Assembly: GCA_030041545.1 (NCBI GenBank)
Contig: JASHNQ010000037.1
Coordinates: 1 to 56,924, forward strand
Reading direction: 5' to 3'
DNA from: a candidate division FCPU426 bacterium
GTDB lineage: Bacteria; Oederibacteriota; Muellerivitia; Muellerivitales; Muellerivitaceae
Length of the DNA stretch: 56,924 bases
Under the pieces are notes generated by a model, which made no database searches, had not been told where the DNA came from, and saw nothing but the letters and a program-made list of their open reading frames with translations. The translations under genes were made by a program, and so were the position numbers. Positions 1 to 8,663 of the stretch are shown here, in pieces (the stretch's first letter is position 1; every line of letters starts with the position of its first letter).

Positions 1-2236
1 TGGTGGGGGTCGGGGTGGGGGTGTTGGTGCGGGTGGGCGTCAAGGTGGGGGTGAAGGTCGGGGTCGAGGTCCAGCCGTTCAAATTGGTGGGGGTGGGCGT
101 GGGGGTGGAGAGCGTGGGCGGGGGGTAGCACCAGACGCCGAAACAGGAACCCATGGAGTAGAGGTACCGGTTGGCCGGGTTGACCCGCACGCATTCCGAT
201 TCCTGCCCACCGTCCAGGCCCGTGTCCCCGGGCTGCATCGTCAAGGTCGTCCAGTTCTGGCCCCCATTCACCGAGCGTTCCACCGCCTGGTTCGTGATAT
301 AACTGTTCCCCGCGAACCCCACGTAAACAATGTCCGTGTCCACCGGATCCACCGCCACCGAATCCGCCCCCTGGTTCCCCTCGTTGTCCGTCCCCAACCG
401 CGAGGTGATCTTCACCGGGCTTCCCCCGCCCGAGAGGCTGTAGGTGAAAAGATCCCCGTTGTAGTCCACGATGTAAAGCTGGTCGTTCATCCAGTCGCAG
501 GCGATGTCCAACACTGTCGCCGGGACCGAGGTGACGTTAGTCCAGCTGGCCCCGTGGTTGGTGGAGGTCACCACTTCCGTTCCGGTCCCGCCGTAAAGCT
601 CGTGATTCCCCGATGGGTTGGCGTCGTAGGTGAAGACCCCCGCGCAATTGGTCATGGCGCTCCAACTGCTCCCGCCGTTGGTGGTGAGGTACTGGTCCCA
701 AAAGGCCACGCTGGTGGAAACCGGGTCCCCGCAAGAGGCCTGCGTGTAATTGCCCACCAGGCCCGTGCTGCTGAAGCTTCCCCCCCCGTTGGTGGAGACC
801 ATCAGCGTGGCTGGTGCCCCCCAACTGGGGGAGTTGCCAGCCGCCAGGACGGTGGGGCTCAGGGCGTAGCCCCCGTAGTTGAAGCCCCCCCAGGCCAGGC
901 CCGACACGTCCAGGTACTGCCAGGTGACCGAGGCGTCGGTCACGCCCGCCGTGAACGCTGAGTTGTAGTCCTGGCTCGCCACCAAGAGCAGGTTCGGGTT
1001 CTGGGGATTGAAGTTGAAATAGCCCATGCAAGTGAAGTCGTTGTAGCCGTTGGACGACCAGGAAAAAGTCGCCCCCGCGCTGATAGTCTGGCTGATCCAG
1101 TCCCCCCCGCAGGTCCAGGCCTGGTCCGCGTTCACCGGGCTCCAGGCGAAGAACCATTCCCGGTCGTTGTAGGGGATGAAGCTTTGCGACGAATTGATGG
1201 CGCAAGCGTTCCAGCTGGCCCCACCGTTGGTGGAATAATAGTAGCTTGATCCGTTCGACCCCTGGTCGTAGTCCACCAGCATGTTGTTGGGATTGACCGG
1301 GCTCACCTTCAGGTTCCTTAATCCCGGCGAGGCCCCCGTGGGCAGGCCCGTGTCCGCCGCCAGGGTGAAGGTCTGGCCGGAATTAGTGGAAACATAAACG
1401 CCGTTGGACTCGGTGATGTACACGTTGTTGGGCTGGGTGGAAATGACGTCCAGCCCCAAAACCGAGCCGGAAACAATTTGGGTGAAGCTGGAACCCCCGT
1501 TGGTGCTCGCGTAAAACCCGTTGGCCGTGGCCACGTAGACCGCCCCACTGGAGGGGTTCACTTTCACGATCCCGTCCGAATAGGCCGTCTGGATCTCGCT
1601 CCAACTGCTCCCTCCGTTGGTGGATTTGAACAATCCCCCGCCCCCACCCGAATAGTTCACCCAGTAGGCCACCGCGCTGAAGGTCGCCCCTCCCGACACC
1701 GTCACGCTGGAGGCGTCGAAGGCCACCGAGTCGTGGTAGGTCCCCGACCCCTGGAAGTCCTCCAACTGCACCGGGCTCCACGAAGCGGCCTGGTTCGTGG
1801 AAAGCCACAGACCGTCCCAGTTCTGGGCGCTGCCGCTGCAGCCTACCGCCAGCACCCTCTGGTTGTTGTTCGGGTCGATGGCGAAGGCGCAGCCTCCCCG
1901 CGGCGTGTATCCCACGTTCGCCGGCTGCCAGTTGGTTCCGCCGTTGAGGCTGCGGAAGATGCCTCCCACGTCGGTGCCCATCATGAGGAACTGCCCTGTG
2001 GAATCGATGGCAAAGTTCTGGATCTGCTGGCAACCCTCGCCCCCGCTGTTGCCCGCCGACAGGCTCGCCTCAGTCACCAAGGGAAGCGCCTCCCAGAGGG
2101 ATGTGGCGGCGCGGGAAGGCGAAGGAAGGAGGCTCAACCCGCAAGTGAGGGCCATTCCCAACGCAACGGAAGAAAAAAGCCGTGGCGGGAAAAAGGGCCG
2201 GCGGGAAGGGAACTTTGGATTTAGAAGAGGGGGCAT
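1..2236 (-). CDS. Secreted BNR-repeat / GH74-like beta-propeller protein (3' end outside window)
   Basis: The frame stays open from an ATG at 2236 to the window edge, about 745 codons, so the C-terminus is missing. The N-terminus is a long basic region, a hydrophobic stretch around residues 24-40 and an Ala-rich cleavage site near SRA-AT, so the protein is probably exported. The body carries many Asp-box/BNR-like motifs of the form S(T/L)NGG-x-x-W (for example SLNGGTNW, STNGGSSW, SVNGGQNW) separated by short beta-strand segments, as in sialidase, GH74 xyloglucanase and sortilin-type propellers. The early segment MMGTDVGGIFRS resembles the start of GH74-like propellers, but no catalytic residues could be assigned. 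The last visible part is a Thr/Pro-rich linker (TPTPTP type), which usually leads to a further anchoring or sorting domain. A weak AAGGGA lies upstream of the start. The enzymatic role is not established. Confidence 0.8.
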   Translation of the reverse strand, partial: MPPLLNPKFPSRRPFFPPRLFSSVALGMALTCGLSLLPSPSRAATSLWEALPLVTEASLSAGNSGGEGCQQIQNFAIDSTGQFLMMGTDVGGIFRSLNGGTNWQPANVGYTPRGGCAFAIDPNNNQRVLAVGCSGSAQNWDGLWLSTNQAASWSPVQLEDFQGSGTYHDSVAFDASSVTVSGGATFSAVAYWVNYSGGGGGLFKSTNGGSSWSEIQTAYSDGIVKVNPSSGAVYVATANGFYASTNGGSSFTQIVSGSVLGLDVISTQPNNVYITESNGVYVSTNSGQTFTLAADTGLPTGASPGLRNLKVSPVNPNNMLVDYDQGSNGSSYYYSTNGGASWNACAINSSQSFIPYNDREWFFAWSPVNADQAWTCGGDWISQTISAGATFSWSSNGYNDFTCMGYFNFNPQNPNLLLVASQDYNSAFTAGVTDASVTWQYLDVSGLAWGGFNYGGYALSPTVLAAGNSPSWGAPATLMVSTNGGGSFSSTGLVGNYTQASCGDPVSTSVAFWDQYLTTNGGSSWSAMTNCAGVFTYDANPSGNHELYGGTGTEVVTSTNHGASWTNVTSVPATVLDIACDWMNDQLYIVDYNGDLFTYSLSGGGSPVKITSRLGTDNEGNQGADSVAVDPVDTDIVYVGFAGNSYITNQAVERSVNGGQNWTTLTMQPGDTGLDGGQESECVRVNPANRYLYSMGSCFGVWCYPPPTLSTPTPTPTNLNGWTSTPTFTPTLTPTRTNTPTPTPT

Positions 2237-2961
2237 GGCTTTATTCGAATCCCTTTTTTGTTATTTGAAATAGAACCCGCGGAACTCAAGCGGTGGACGT
2301 CCATCCACAGGATTAAAATTACCTCAAAAAAAATGAAATTCGAGCACAAAAGGGACTAATTTTTAAGGGAACAACCTAAAACCTATTTGCGCTGTTAATT
2401 TCTGGGAAAATATGCCATACCAGCCTTTACGACGATTTTTTCCAAAAACTTCCCTAAATATCATCGCTTTTATGCCACCTTCACTCTTTCCCTGGCCCTT
2501 TTTCTCGAATCCTTCCTGGAAAAACTGCCCCCCGGGCTGGCCAAGGGAATCGGGCGATTTCCTCCGGTACGGATCCTGTTGGGAGTCAAAATCATCGGCA
2601 TCAAATAGGCCTTCCCGGCTCCTTCGGGGCCTGGGCTGCGCCGGCTGGCTTGGGGACAGGGCCTTAAAATGCGGGTTTCTACAAATTTGTTCCCTTCCGC
2701 TGTTCTTCCCAACGGTTTCCTGACACTCCGTTTAGGCCCGAATTTAAAAAAAAACGTTTTGAAACGGAAACACTGCCTTTATTCTGTCCTTTTCCTCGTG
2801 CGTGTTATAAAATACCGTTTCTAAATCCTTTTTTCGTACTTGGTACGGCATATGCTTAAGTTTTTATATAAGTTTTACCAGAGGTTTTACCCCGGTGGAT
2901 TCATCCGGGTTTGGGACAGGACGACGGTAACGGGGTTGCCCCCCCGTGGGAGGAAAATCTT
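2237..2961. other. Long AT-rich intergenic region between divergent genes
   Basis: This region separates the divergently transcribed propeller gene and the STAS gene and must contain both promoters. It is much richer in A/T than the flanking genes, except for a GC-rich patch at about 2520-2650. Short palindromes are visible: TGGACGTCCA at 2294-2303 and CGTAC-TTG-GTACG at 2835-2847. No convincing -35/-10 pair was found. On the plus strand, about 2400-2609 reads as a coding-like frame ending in a stop, but it has no start codon, so it is at most a gene remnant. Confidence 0.5.
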
Positions 2962-3351
2962 ATGCAGGATTTAAGCGCTGAATTGGATCTCGAAACCCAT
3001 TCCCCCAATAGCCTTCTTCTGCGCATCCGCGGACGTCTTTACATGGGAACCCTGTCGAAGCTGGAGGAGGGATTCGAGTTCCTTCTTTCGCGCTGCGCCC
3101 ATCAGACGGTCGTCGTGGACCTCTCGGAAACGACCTATGTCAGCAGCAATTGTTGGAGCGTCTTTTTGATCAACGCCCGGCGGATCCAATCCCGGGGAGG
3201 GGTTCTCTTGCTGGCGGGCATGAGGGATGAGGTCTTGAACGCCTATGAGTTGCTGGAGTTGCGGCTTTTGATCCGGAACTTCCCGAACGTTTCCAAGGCC
3301 CTGTCCCTTGCTTCCCTTCCTTTGGCCGAAAAAACCAGGATCAAGGCTTGA
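2962..3351 (+). CDS. STAS-domain protein (anti-sigma-factor antagonist-like)
   Basis: This 129-aa protein is a single STAS domain of the SpoIIAA/RsbV type, cytoplasmic, without membrane segments. The pattern VVVDLSETTYVSS at residues 50-62 matches the family's strand plus the phosphorylatable Ser region (Ser61/Ser62), although the usual DSSG is SSNC here. Such proteins bind an anti-sigma factor or kinase and are switched by Ser phosphorylation; the partner is not in this window. The start chosen is the ATG at 2962 because GGGAGGA lies 8-10 bases upstream; an upstream in-frame TTG (2911) lacks such a site. The gene stands alone and is transcribed away from the polysaccharide locus. The family is secure; its cellular role is not. 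Confidence 0.8.
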   Translation: MQDLSAELDLETHSPNSLLLRIRGRLYMGTLSKLEEGFEFLLSRCAHQTVVVDLSETTYVSSNCWSVFLINARRIQSRGGVLLLAGMRDEVLNAYELLELRLLIRNFPNVSKALSLASLPLAEKTRIKA

Positions 3352-3544
3352 TCATTCACCGGGCTGGGGCGGCGGATGCCGCCAAAGTCCGAAACAGCTT
3401 CCGGCGGAATAAATCCACCTCGTCACCGGATGCACCCGCACGCATTGGGATTCCAGGCCAGCGAGGGACGCCCAACGGAAGATCTTCCAAGTTTGGATTC
3501 AAATCAACCGCGAACTGACGCCAAGCATATAGTTCCGAAAAGAA

Positions 3545-4756
3545 TTAACTCTTCGAGAGGGCTTCTTGGTAAATCCTCACCAAACCCTCGTAATGCCGTT
3601 CGGGGGAAAACTGCGCCAAGGCCCATTCCCGGGCCTTGCGGCAAAGGTCGGCGTAATCCGCGGCTGGCAGTTGGTCGAGTTGCCGCACCTTGGCCTTGAA
3701 ATCACTCAGTTCGAAGGGATTGAAAAGATAACCGCTCTCCCCGTCCCGAAGAAGTTCCGGAATCCCGCCGATGCGGGCCGCGATGACCGGTTTGGCGTAG
3801 CCCAGGGCCTCGATGACCGACATGGGGCCGTTTTCGTACCATTCGGAGGGCACCACGCAGGCGTGGGCGCCCTGGTAAAGGGCCTCCAGGTCCGGGCCGG
3901 TCAGATAACCCGCCAGTTGGATGTTGGGCGCGCCTTCCGCCAGCTTGTGACATTCCCCCTCCAGGGGACCCGTTCCCGCGATCTTCAGGGGTAGGCCTAG
4001 GTCCTTGAAAGCCTCGATCAGGGCGAAAACCCCCTTTTCCTTCGACAGGCGGCCCGTGAAAAGATAGTAGCCCTCGTCCTGGAATTTCGGATTGTAAGCC
4101 GAAAGGTCCGCCGGGTTACTTAAAACCGTCAAAAGGCTTTCCTCAAAACGGTGGGCCAGTTTGGACCGGATAAAGGCGCTGGGACAGATAAATTTTTTTA
4201 CAGAATCGTATTTCTTGAACCAGGCGTTGAAGTAGCTCTCCGCCATGTACACGGCCGAGGCTACGCGGTTTTCCTTGTGGCAGCCGGTGAGGAGGCAGTG
4301 GAAGTAGTGACCGCCGATGCATTTTTCGCAGATCTTCCCGTGGTCCAGCATCATGTAGGAGGGGCAGACCAGCTTGTAGTCGTGGGCGGTCAAAACCGCG
4401 GGGATACCCCTTTTTTTCGCCGCGTCCAACACCGCTGTGGAGAGCTGGGCGTAGACGTTGTGCGCGTGCACCAGGTCGGGCTTGAAGGCGTCGAGGACCT
4501 CGCCGAACTTGCGCAGCGTTTCCAGGGAATAGACGATCTTGACCGCGGCCTTGGCCTTGTGCAGGAAGGGGGCCTGGAAATAGTTCTCCTCTTCCGAGAA
4601 AAACTCCTGGAACTCGGAGGGTTGGTTCTGGGGATGCCGCGAGGCGAAGACGGCCACCTCGTGCCCCCGCGACCTCATCAGTTCCATCTCGGTGAAGAGC
4701 ACCCGCTCGCAGCCGCCCTTGAGATAATAGTATTTGTTGGCATAGAGGATTCTCAC
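3545..4756 (-). CDS. GT4-family glycosyltransferase
   Basis: This 403-aa GT-B enzyme transfers a sugar from a nucleotide donor to a growing lipid-linked oligosaccharide on the cytoplasmic face of the membrane. The N-terminal acceptor domain begins MRILYANKYYYLKGG. The donor domain has GRLSKEKG, AGTGPLEG and the EX7E motif (E-NGPMSVI-E), all typical of GT4. A Cys-rich insert around residues 130-160 (CPSY, CEKC, HCLLTGC) may bind metal, as in some GT4 subfamilies. The start is a GTG at 4756 that overlaps the TGA of the preceding gene by 4 bases, indicating translational coupling. It is the last gene of the Wzx/Wzy locus. Sugar specificity cannot be predicted. Confidence 0.9.
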   Translation of the reverse strand: MRILYANKYYYLKGGCERVLFTEMELMRSRGHEVAVFASRHPQNQPSEFQEFFSEEENYFQAPFLHKAKAAVKIVYSLETLRKFGEVLDAFKPDLVHAHNVYAQLSTAVLDAAKKRGIPAVLTAHDYKLVCPSYMMLDHGKICEKCIGGHYFHCLLTGCHKENRVASAVYMAESYFNAWFKKYDSVKKFICPSAFIRSKLAHRFEESLLTVLSNPADLSAYNPKFQDEGYYLFTGRLSKEKGVFALIEAFKDLGLPLKIAGTGPLEGECHKLAEGAPNIQLAGYLTGPDLEALYQGAHACVVPSEWYENGPMSVIEALGYAKPVIAARIGGIPELLRDGESGYLFNPFELSDFKAKVRQLDQLPAADYADLCRKAREWALAQFSPERHYEGLVRIYQEALSKS

Positions 4757-5871
4757 GGCTTCGTCCCCTTCCCCCGCGCCATTTCCCCGTAAAGGGCGTT
4801 GAACTCATCGGCGATCTTGTCCCAATGAAATGTTTCCAGGAGCCCCTCGGGGGCCTGGGACCGGAGCCGCTGCGCCTCCTGCGGGTCGGCGGCCAGTTCC
4901 CCCATCTTTTCCTTCAAGTCCCGCGCTTCCCCGGCCTTGAAAGTCCTTCCCTTGCCGCCTAAAGCCTCCCGGTTTTCCGCGATGTCGCTGGCCACGCAGC
5001 AGTTGCCGTAGCTGCGGGCCTCCAGCAGCACCGTGGGAAGCCCCTCCAGCTCCGAGGGGAGCACGAAGGCGTAGGCGTTGGACATGAGCTCGGCATAGGG
5101 CTGTCCGGTCACGTAGCCGGTAAAGAGGATATCAGGGTTGCCTTGGGAGAGGGCCTGGAGCCTCCGGAAGTATTTTTTCTCGTGCCCCGCGTCGCCCGCG
5201 ATGACCAGCCGGAGGCCTGTGGCGCCCAAGCCTTGGTAGGCCTCGATCAAGGTGTGGATTCCCTTTTCCGGGACCAGTCGCCCCGCGGAAAGGAAATAAT
5301 CCCTCCCCTTCAACCCCCACAGCCGGGTGATTTCCGAGGGTTCCGCGCGCCGGGGGGGATTGATGCCGGTCGGGATATAGACGCAGTCCTTCCCGTATTT
5401 TTCTTTCAAGTAGGCCTTCTGCGCCTGGGAAACCACCGTGAGGCCGTCAGCCGAATGCACCATGATCCATTCGCTCATCTTCAAGAAGGCCTTGCCCGCC
5501 GGGCTCCAGCGCGATCTCTTCCATTCCAACCCGTGGCCTTGGACCAAAACCGGGATGCCGAACCATTTGGGCAAGAAGGTGGTCTGCTGGGTGAAGGAAT
5601 GAAAATGGGCCACGTCGGGTTTTTCCTTCAGGCAGACGTCCAGGGTCGCCAGGAGGGAGGACGTGATCTTTTCTCCGGTCTTGGTGGGCAGGGCGGAAAC
5701 GGTTTTGATGCGCATGCCTTTGTAGTCGGCCGGGGGCGTCCCGTAATGGCGCATGGTGTAGACCACCACCTCGTGGCCCTTTTGGACAAGGCGGGGGCCG
5801 ATTTCCTCGATATACTTCTCAACGCCGCCGCCAAAGGGCAGGGTTTTTAATATCACATGGGTGATTTTCAT
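4753..5871 (-). CDS. GT4-family glycosyltransferase
   Basis: This 372-aa GT-B glycosyltransferase belongs to the same polymer locus. It begins MKITHVILKTLPFGGGVEKY, a Gly-rich acceptor-domain loop, and has SAGRLVPEKG and the EX7E motif (E-GLPTVLL-E) in the C-terminal donor domain. It probably adds one residue to the repeat unit. It starts with ATG at 5871 and overlaps the next gene by 4 bases. It is separated from the upstream pyruvyltransferase by about 270 bp holding an inverted-repeat element, so it may have its own promoter or depend on read-through. Donor and linkage are unknown. Confidence 0.9.
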   Translation of the reverse strand: MKITHVILKTLPFGGGVEKYIEEIGPRLVQKGHEVVVYTMRHYGTPPADYKGMRIKTVSALPTKTGEKITSSLLATLDVCLKEKPDVAHFHSFTQQTTFLPKWFGIPVLVQGHGLEWKRSRWSPAGKAFLKMSEWIMVHSADGLTVVSQAQKAYLKEKYGKDCVYIPTGINPPRRAEPSEITRLWGLKGRDYFLSAGRLVPEKGIHTLIEAYQGLGATGLRLVIAGDAGHEKKYFRRLQALSQGNPDILFTGYVTGQPYAELMSNAYAFVLPSELEGLPTVLLEARSYGNCCVASDIAENREALGGKGRTFKAGEARDLKEKMGELAADPQEAQRLRSQAPEGLLETFHWDKIADEFNALYGEMARGKGTKP

Positions 5872-5905
5872 GTCGGTTTTTCCAGCATCCGGTTTGACCG
5901 GGATC

Positions 5906-6042
5906 TAACAGGTTGTTGAAAAAATCCCCAAAACGGACTTTTTCAGCTGACGACATTTGCGGAAACCCCACGATTCCCGCGGAATCTTTGGGGTAGGCCG
6001 GCTGCTTTGTAGCTCTTTTTTTACTTTTTCAGCAGCCTGCTA
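5906..6042. repeat. MITE-like palindromic element with terminal inverted repeats
   Basis: The left end TAACAGGTTGTTGAAAAA (5906-5923) and the inverted right end TTTTTCAGCAGCCTGCTA (6025-6042) match at 15 of 18 positions. Inside, CCCCAAA and TTTGGGG form a second nested inverted pair. The element is about 137 bp, noncoding, and lies between two genes of the polysaccharide operon. Similar ends occur in noncoding repeats of many environmental genomes (from memory, not checked). It could be a non-autonomous transposon remnant or a processing/termination hairpin. Confidence 0.55.
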
Positions 6043-6144
6043 AAGGCCGGGACGGGGTGCACTGTTTTAACCGGAACAGGTCCGGGAATCAAATGATTAA
6101 AAAGCGATTCGGCGGGAAACTTGTCGGGAATCATTTTCAGGACG

Positions 6145-7431
6145 TTAGGGTAGAAACGAATCCATCCGCCCCAAGGCCTTGGTCAAGGATTTCTTCTTGA
6201 GGTCAATGGCCTTGACGATATGTCCGGCCCAAAAATCCCTCTCCTTCCACATCCTTTCAAAAGCGGGTAGCAGGATGTCGGCGTGGAATTCCTCGATGTC
6301 CACGGAGAATTCGGCCAGCCCCAGCGACTCCATGTATTCCTTGAGCTTGAAGAGGTAGTTGACCGAAAGGGTGGGGACGCCCGCGCCCGTGGAAAGGATG
6401 CAGGCGTGCATGCGGGTTACCACGTTGACGCGCGAGCAGGCCAGCAGTCCCTTGAACTCGGACGGGCTCGTCAGGCGGTCGATGACGAAGGCTTCCCCCT
6501 TCCGTTCCATCCTTTCCATCACTTCCCGGCAGACTGCCACGTCGTCTTCCCGGCAGCCGTTCACCGGATAGTTGGTGGGAAAAAAGGCGATCTGGGCGCC
6601 GTATCGGTCCGCCACATTATCTGCCAGCCGGGCCATTTCCCTCAGGTAGGACGCGTAATTGCTGTAGGGCGTCTCCACCTTGTTGGCGCGGTAGGTCCAC
6701 TTCAAGACGCTCAATCCCACCAGCGGCGTCCCGGGCGGGAGGGGTCTTCCCCGGAAGGAGGATAGGAGTGCCCAGGACTTCTCCTCTCCTTCTTGATCCT
6801 GCAGCACGGCCACGTCGGAGGTTTCAATGACCTTGGCGGGGTCGAGCTTCAGTTCTTCCACGCAGGTTTTCGTGGACTGCCGGTCCCGGGTGTAGACGAG
6901 GTCCAACCGACGGAGGGCGCCGGCGGCCAGGATCCGCGTGGGCCGATGGAGGAAAGGGCCGACCGTGGAAGGGAAAAAGGCGACACGCTTGCCCATGGCC
7001 TTCAGGAGCCTGAGGTTTAGGGCCGAGAAAAAAAGGCCGCTGACGAACTTGTCGTTGAGCCGCTCCGCCCCCACGCTCACCGCCAGGTCCGCCCATTGGA
7101 AATGCCGGGTCTTTTCCTTGAAGAAAAGGAAGGGTTTGGACTTGAGGAGGAAGGCCTGGAGATAGGCGAAGGAAAGCCAAAGCAGGGTCTTTGCCAGCCA
7201 AATCACCTGCCTCCAGCGCGGCTTCAGGTATGGGAATTCGAAGGAGTCGGGCACCGATTCAACGCCCTCGTAATGGAAAGCCTCCGGGTAATGGGCCATG
7301 ATCCGGATTTCGCAACCCGGATATTTTTCCTTCAGTAGTTTGACCGTGTTTTCCACCAGGGCGCCGGAGCCGATATTGGCGTCGGTGTAAGCCTCGAAAA
7401 CGAGGACGTGACGGGCGGAGCCTTCACTCAC
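6145..7431 (-). CDS. Polysaccharide pyruvyl transferase family protein
   Basis: This 428-aa protein of the PF04230 family (CsaB/WcaK type) would transfer pyruvate from phosphoenolpyruvate to a sugar of the repeat unit, forming a ketal that adds negative charge. Support comes from the N-terminal IGSGALVENTV segment, the central SVGAERLND and PSTVGPF region, and the C-terminal signature VTRMHACILSTGAGVPTL followed by KLKEYMESLGL. The start is GTG at 7431, overlapping the TGA of the polymerase gene by 4 bases, so the two are translationally coupled. Related members act on glycans other than pyruvylated ones, so the exact acceptor is uncertain. Confidence 0.82.
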   Translation of the reverse strand: MSEGSARHVLVFEAYTDANIGSGALVENTVKLLKEKYPGCEIRIMAHYPEAFHYEGVESVPDSFEFPYLKPRWRQVIWLAKTLLWLSFAYLQAFLLKSKPFLFFKEKTRHFQWADLAVSVGAERLNDKFVSGLFFSALNLRLLKAMGKRVAFFPSTVGPFLHRPTRILAAGALRRLDLVYTRDRQSTKTCVEELKLDPAKVIETSDVAVLQDQEGEEKSWALLSSFRGRPLPPGTPLVGLSVLKWTYRANKVETPYSNYASYLREMARLADNVADRYGAQIAFFPTNYPVNGCREDDVAVCREVMERMERKGEAFVIDRLTSPSEFKGLLACSRVNVVTRMHACILSTGAGVPTLSVNYLFKLKEYMESLGLAEFSVDIEEFHADILLPAFERMWKERDFWAGHIVKAIDLKKKSLTKALGRMDSFLP

Positions 7432-8663
7432 GAGGACGCCAAATCGGGCGCCCCCGCCGCCGGTAGCGGTGATTCCCTCTCGAGGCGGGCCGTCAGCACG
7501 CCCGTGCCCAGGCAGTATCCCATAGTTACGCCGAACCAGGTGGTGTCGAAGCTGTAGAAGGTGGTGGAATAAATGCCGCTCAAGAAGAACACCAGGTAGG
7601 CATAAGCCATGGCCGGGGCGTAGGCCCGGCGCTTCCCGGCCGCTTTAAGCACCATATAGATGAGCAGCAGGTGGATCAGCGCCAGCAGGACCAGGCCCAG
7701 AAGCCCCTCATCATAGAGGGTTTCCAGCCAGTCGCTGTGGGCGGGGACGCCGCTGAAATAATAGAGGCTGAGCATGGGCTCCACCTGGAAAAAGCCGGCC
7801 CCGAGCAGCTTGTCGATCCAATCAAAGTCCATCCAACGGCGCAGGATGATCTGGTAGAAGATCTGCCGACCCGACCCCAGGCCCTGCACGCCGGACAAGT
7901 CGGACATGTGCTCGGTGATATGTTCCTTGAACAGCACGAAACCCAACCCGGCCAGGCCAAGGATCGGCAGCAGCCGGGTCAAGTCCCGGAAGGGGTTCCA
8001 TTGGTCCCGGCGGACCCATCGGGAGAGGAGGTAATAAACGAAAAAGCCGAGGACGAATCCCAGCAGGGCGCCCCGTTTGAAGGCGCTGACCATGGTGAAA
8101 AAAATCAAAAGCATCAGAGAAAACACATGACGGGTTTGGAGCATCAGCAGCAGGGGCGCGAACCAGACCAGGAAGTAACACATGGAGCTGCATTCACCCG
8201 TGGGCCCGAAGGGCGTCTCGGCGCCAATCCACAGGTGGAACAGCTTGTAGGCCAGGATCCTCAGGCAGATCCAGCCGATGTCACAGAGCACGGTCAGCCG
8301 CAGCAGGCCTTCGTCCAGGCAGCCGGCCTGCCGCAGCAGGTAGACCGCGAAAAGGGTGAGGATCCAGAGGAACACCCGCGCCAGGTCGGTGGGGTTCACC
8401 GGGTCCCTGGCGTAAAAAACGCCCGCGGTCATGAGCGCCAGGACCAGGAGTAGGACGGGAAACAGGAGGTTGACTTGGATGGGTACGGACCTCTGGGAAA
8501 GGAAAAAAAAGATCACGGTCAGGATCACCAGTATCAGCAGGCCCTTAAAGGCATAAGGCACGAGGCGGCTGGCGGATTCACCGAAAGAAAAAAATGCGTC
8601 CACAAAGGCGCTCAAACCCAGCAGGACGATCAAGGATGATCCGATCCGTTTTAAGGAAACCAT
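7428..8663 (-). CDS. O-antigen/EPS polymerase (Wzy/WaaL-like)
   Basis: This 411-aa integral membrane protein has roughly ten hydrophobic helices and a large periplasmic loop carrying GSGRQIFYQ, LLGAGFFQVE and AHSDWLETLYDEG. This arrangement (G-x-G-R then H-s-x-x-L) is typical of the Wzy_C/O-antigen ligase domain. In this locus it most likely polymerises flipped repeat units at the periplasmic face. The ATG at 8663 lies 13 bases inside the end of the preceding GT2 gene and its stop overlaps the pyruvyltransferase start by 4 bases. Polymerase and ligase cannot be told apart by sequence; the nearby Wzx and Wzz-like genes favour polymerase. Confidence 0.85.
   Translation of the reverse strand: MVSLKRIGSSLIVLLGLSAFVDAFFSFGESASRLVPYAFKGLLILVILTVIFFFLSQRSVPIQVNLLFPVLLLVLALMTAGVFYARDPVNPTDLARVFLWILTLFAVYLLRQAGCLDEGLLRLTVLCDIGWICLRILAYKLFHLWIGAETPFGPTGECSSMCYFLVWFAPLLLMLQTRHVFSLMLLIFFTMVSAFKRGALLGFVLGFFVYYLLSRWVRRDQWNPFRDLTRLLPILGLAGLGFVLFKEHITEHMSDLSGVQGLGSGRQIFYQIILRRWMDFDWIDKLLGAGFFQVEPMLSLYYFSGVPAHSDWLETLYDEGLLGLVLLALIHLLLIYMVLKAAGKRRAYAPAMAYAYLVFFLSGIYSTTFYSFDTTWFGVTMGYCLGTGVLTARLERESPLPAAGAPDLASS

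Noticed and set aside
537-2033. Arg/Gly/Pro-rich minus-strand frames inside the propeller gene
   Set aside because: They are other-frame shadows; the true frame carries the NGG-x-x-W repeats and a signal peptide.
2412-2723. 103-codon plus-strand frame in the 2237-2961 gap
   Set aside because: No ribosome site and no recognisable protein motif; composition is mixed across an AT-rich and a GC-rich patch.
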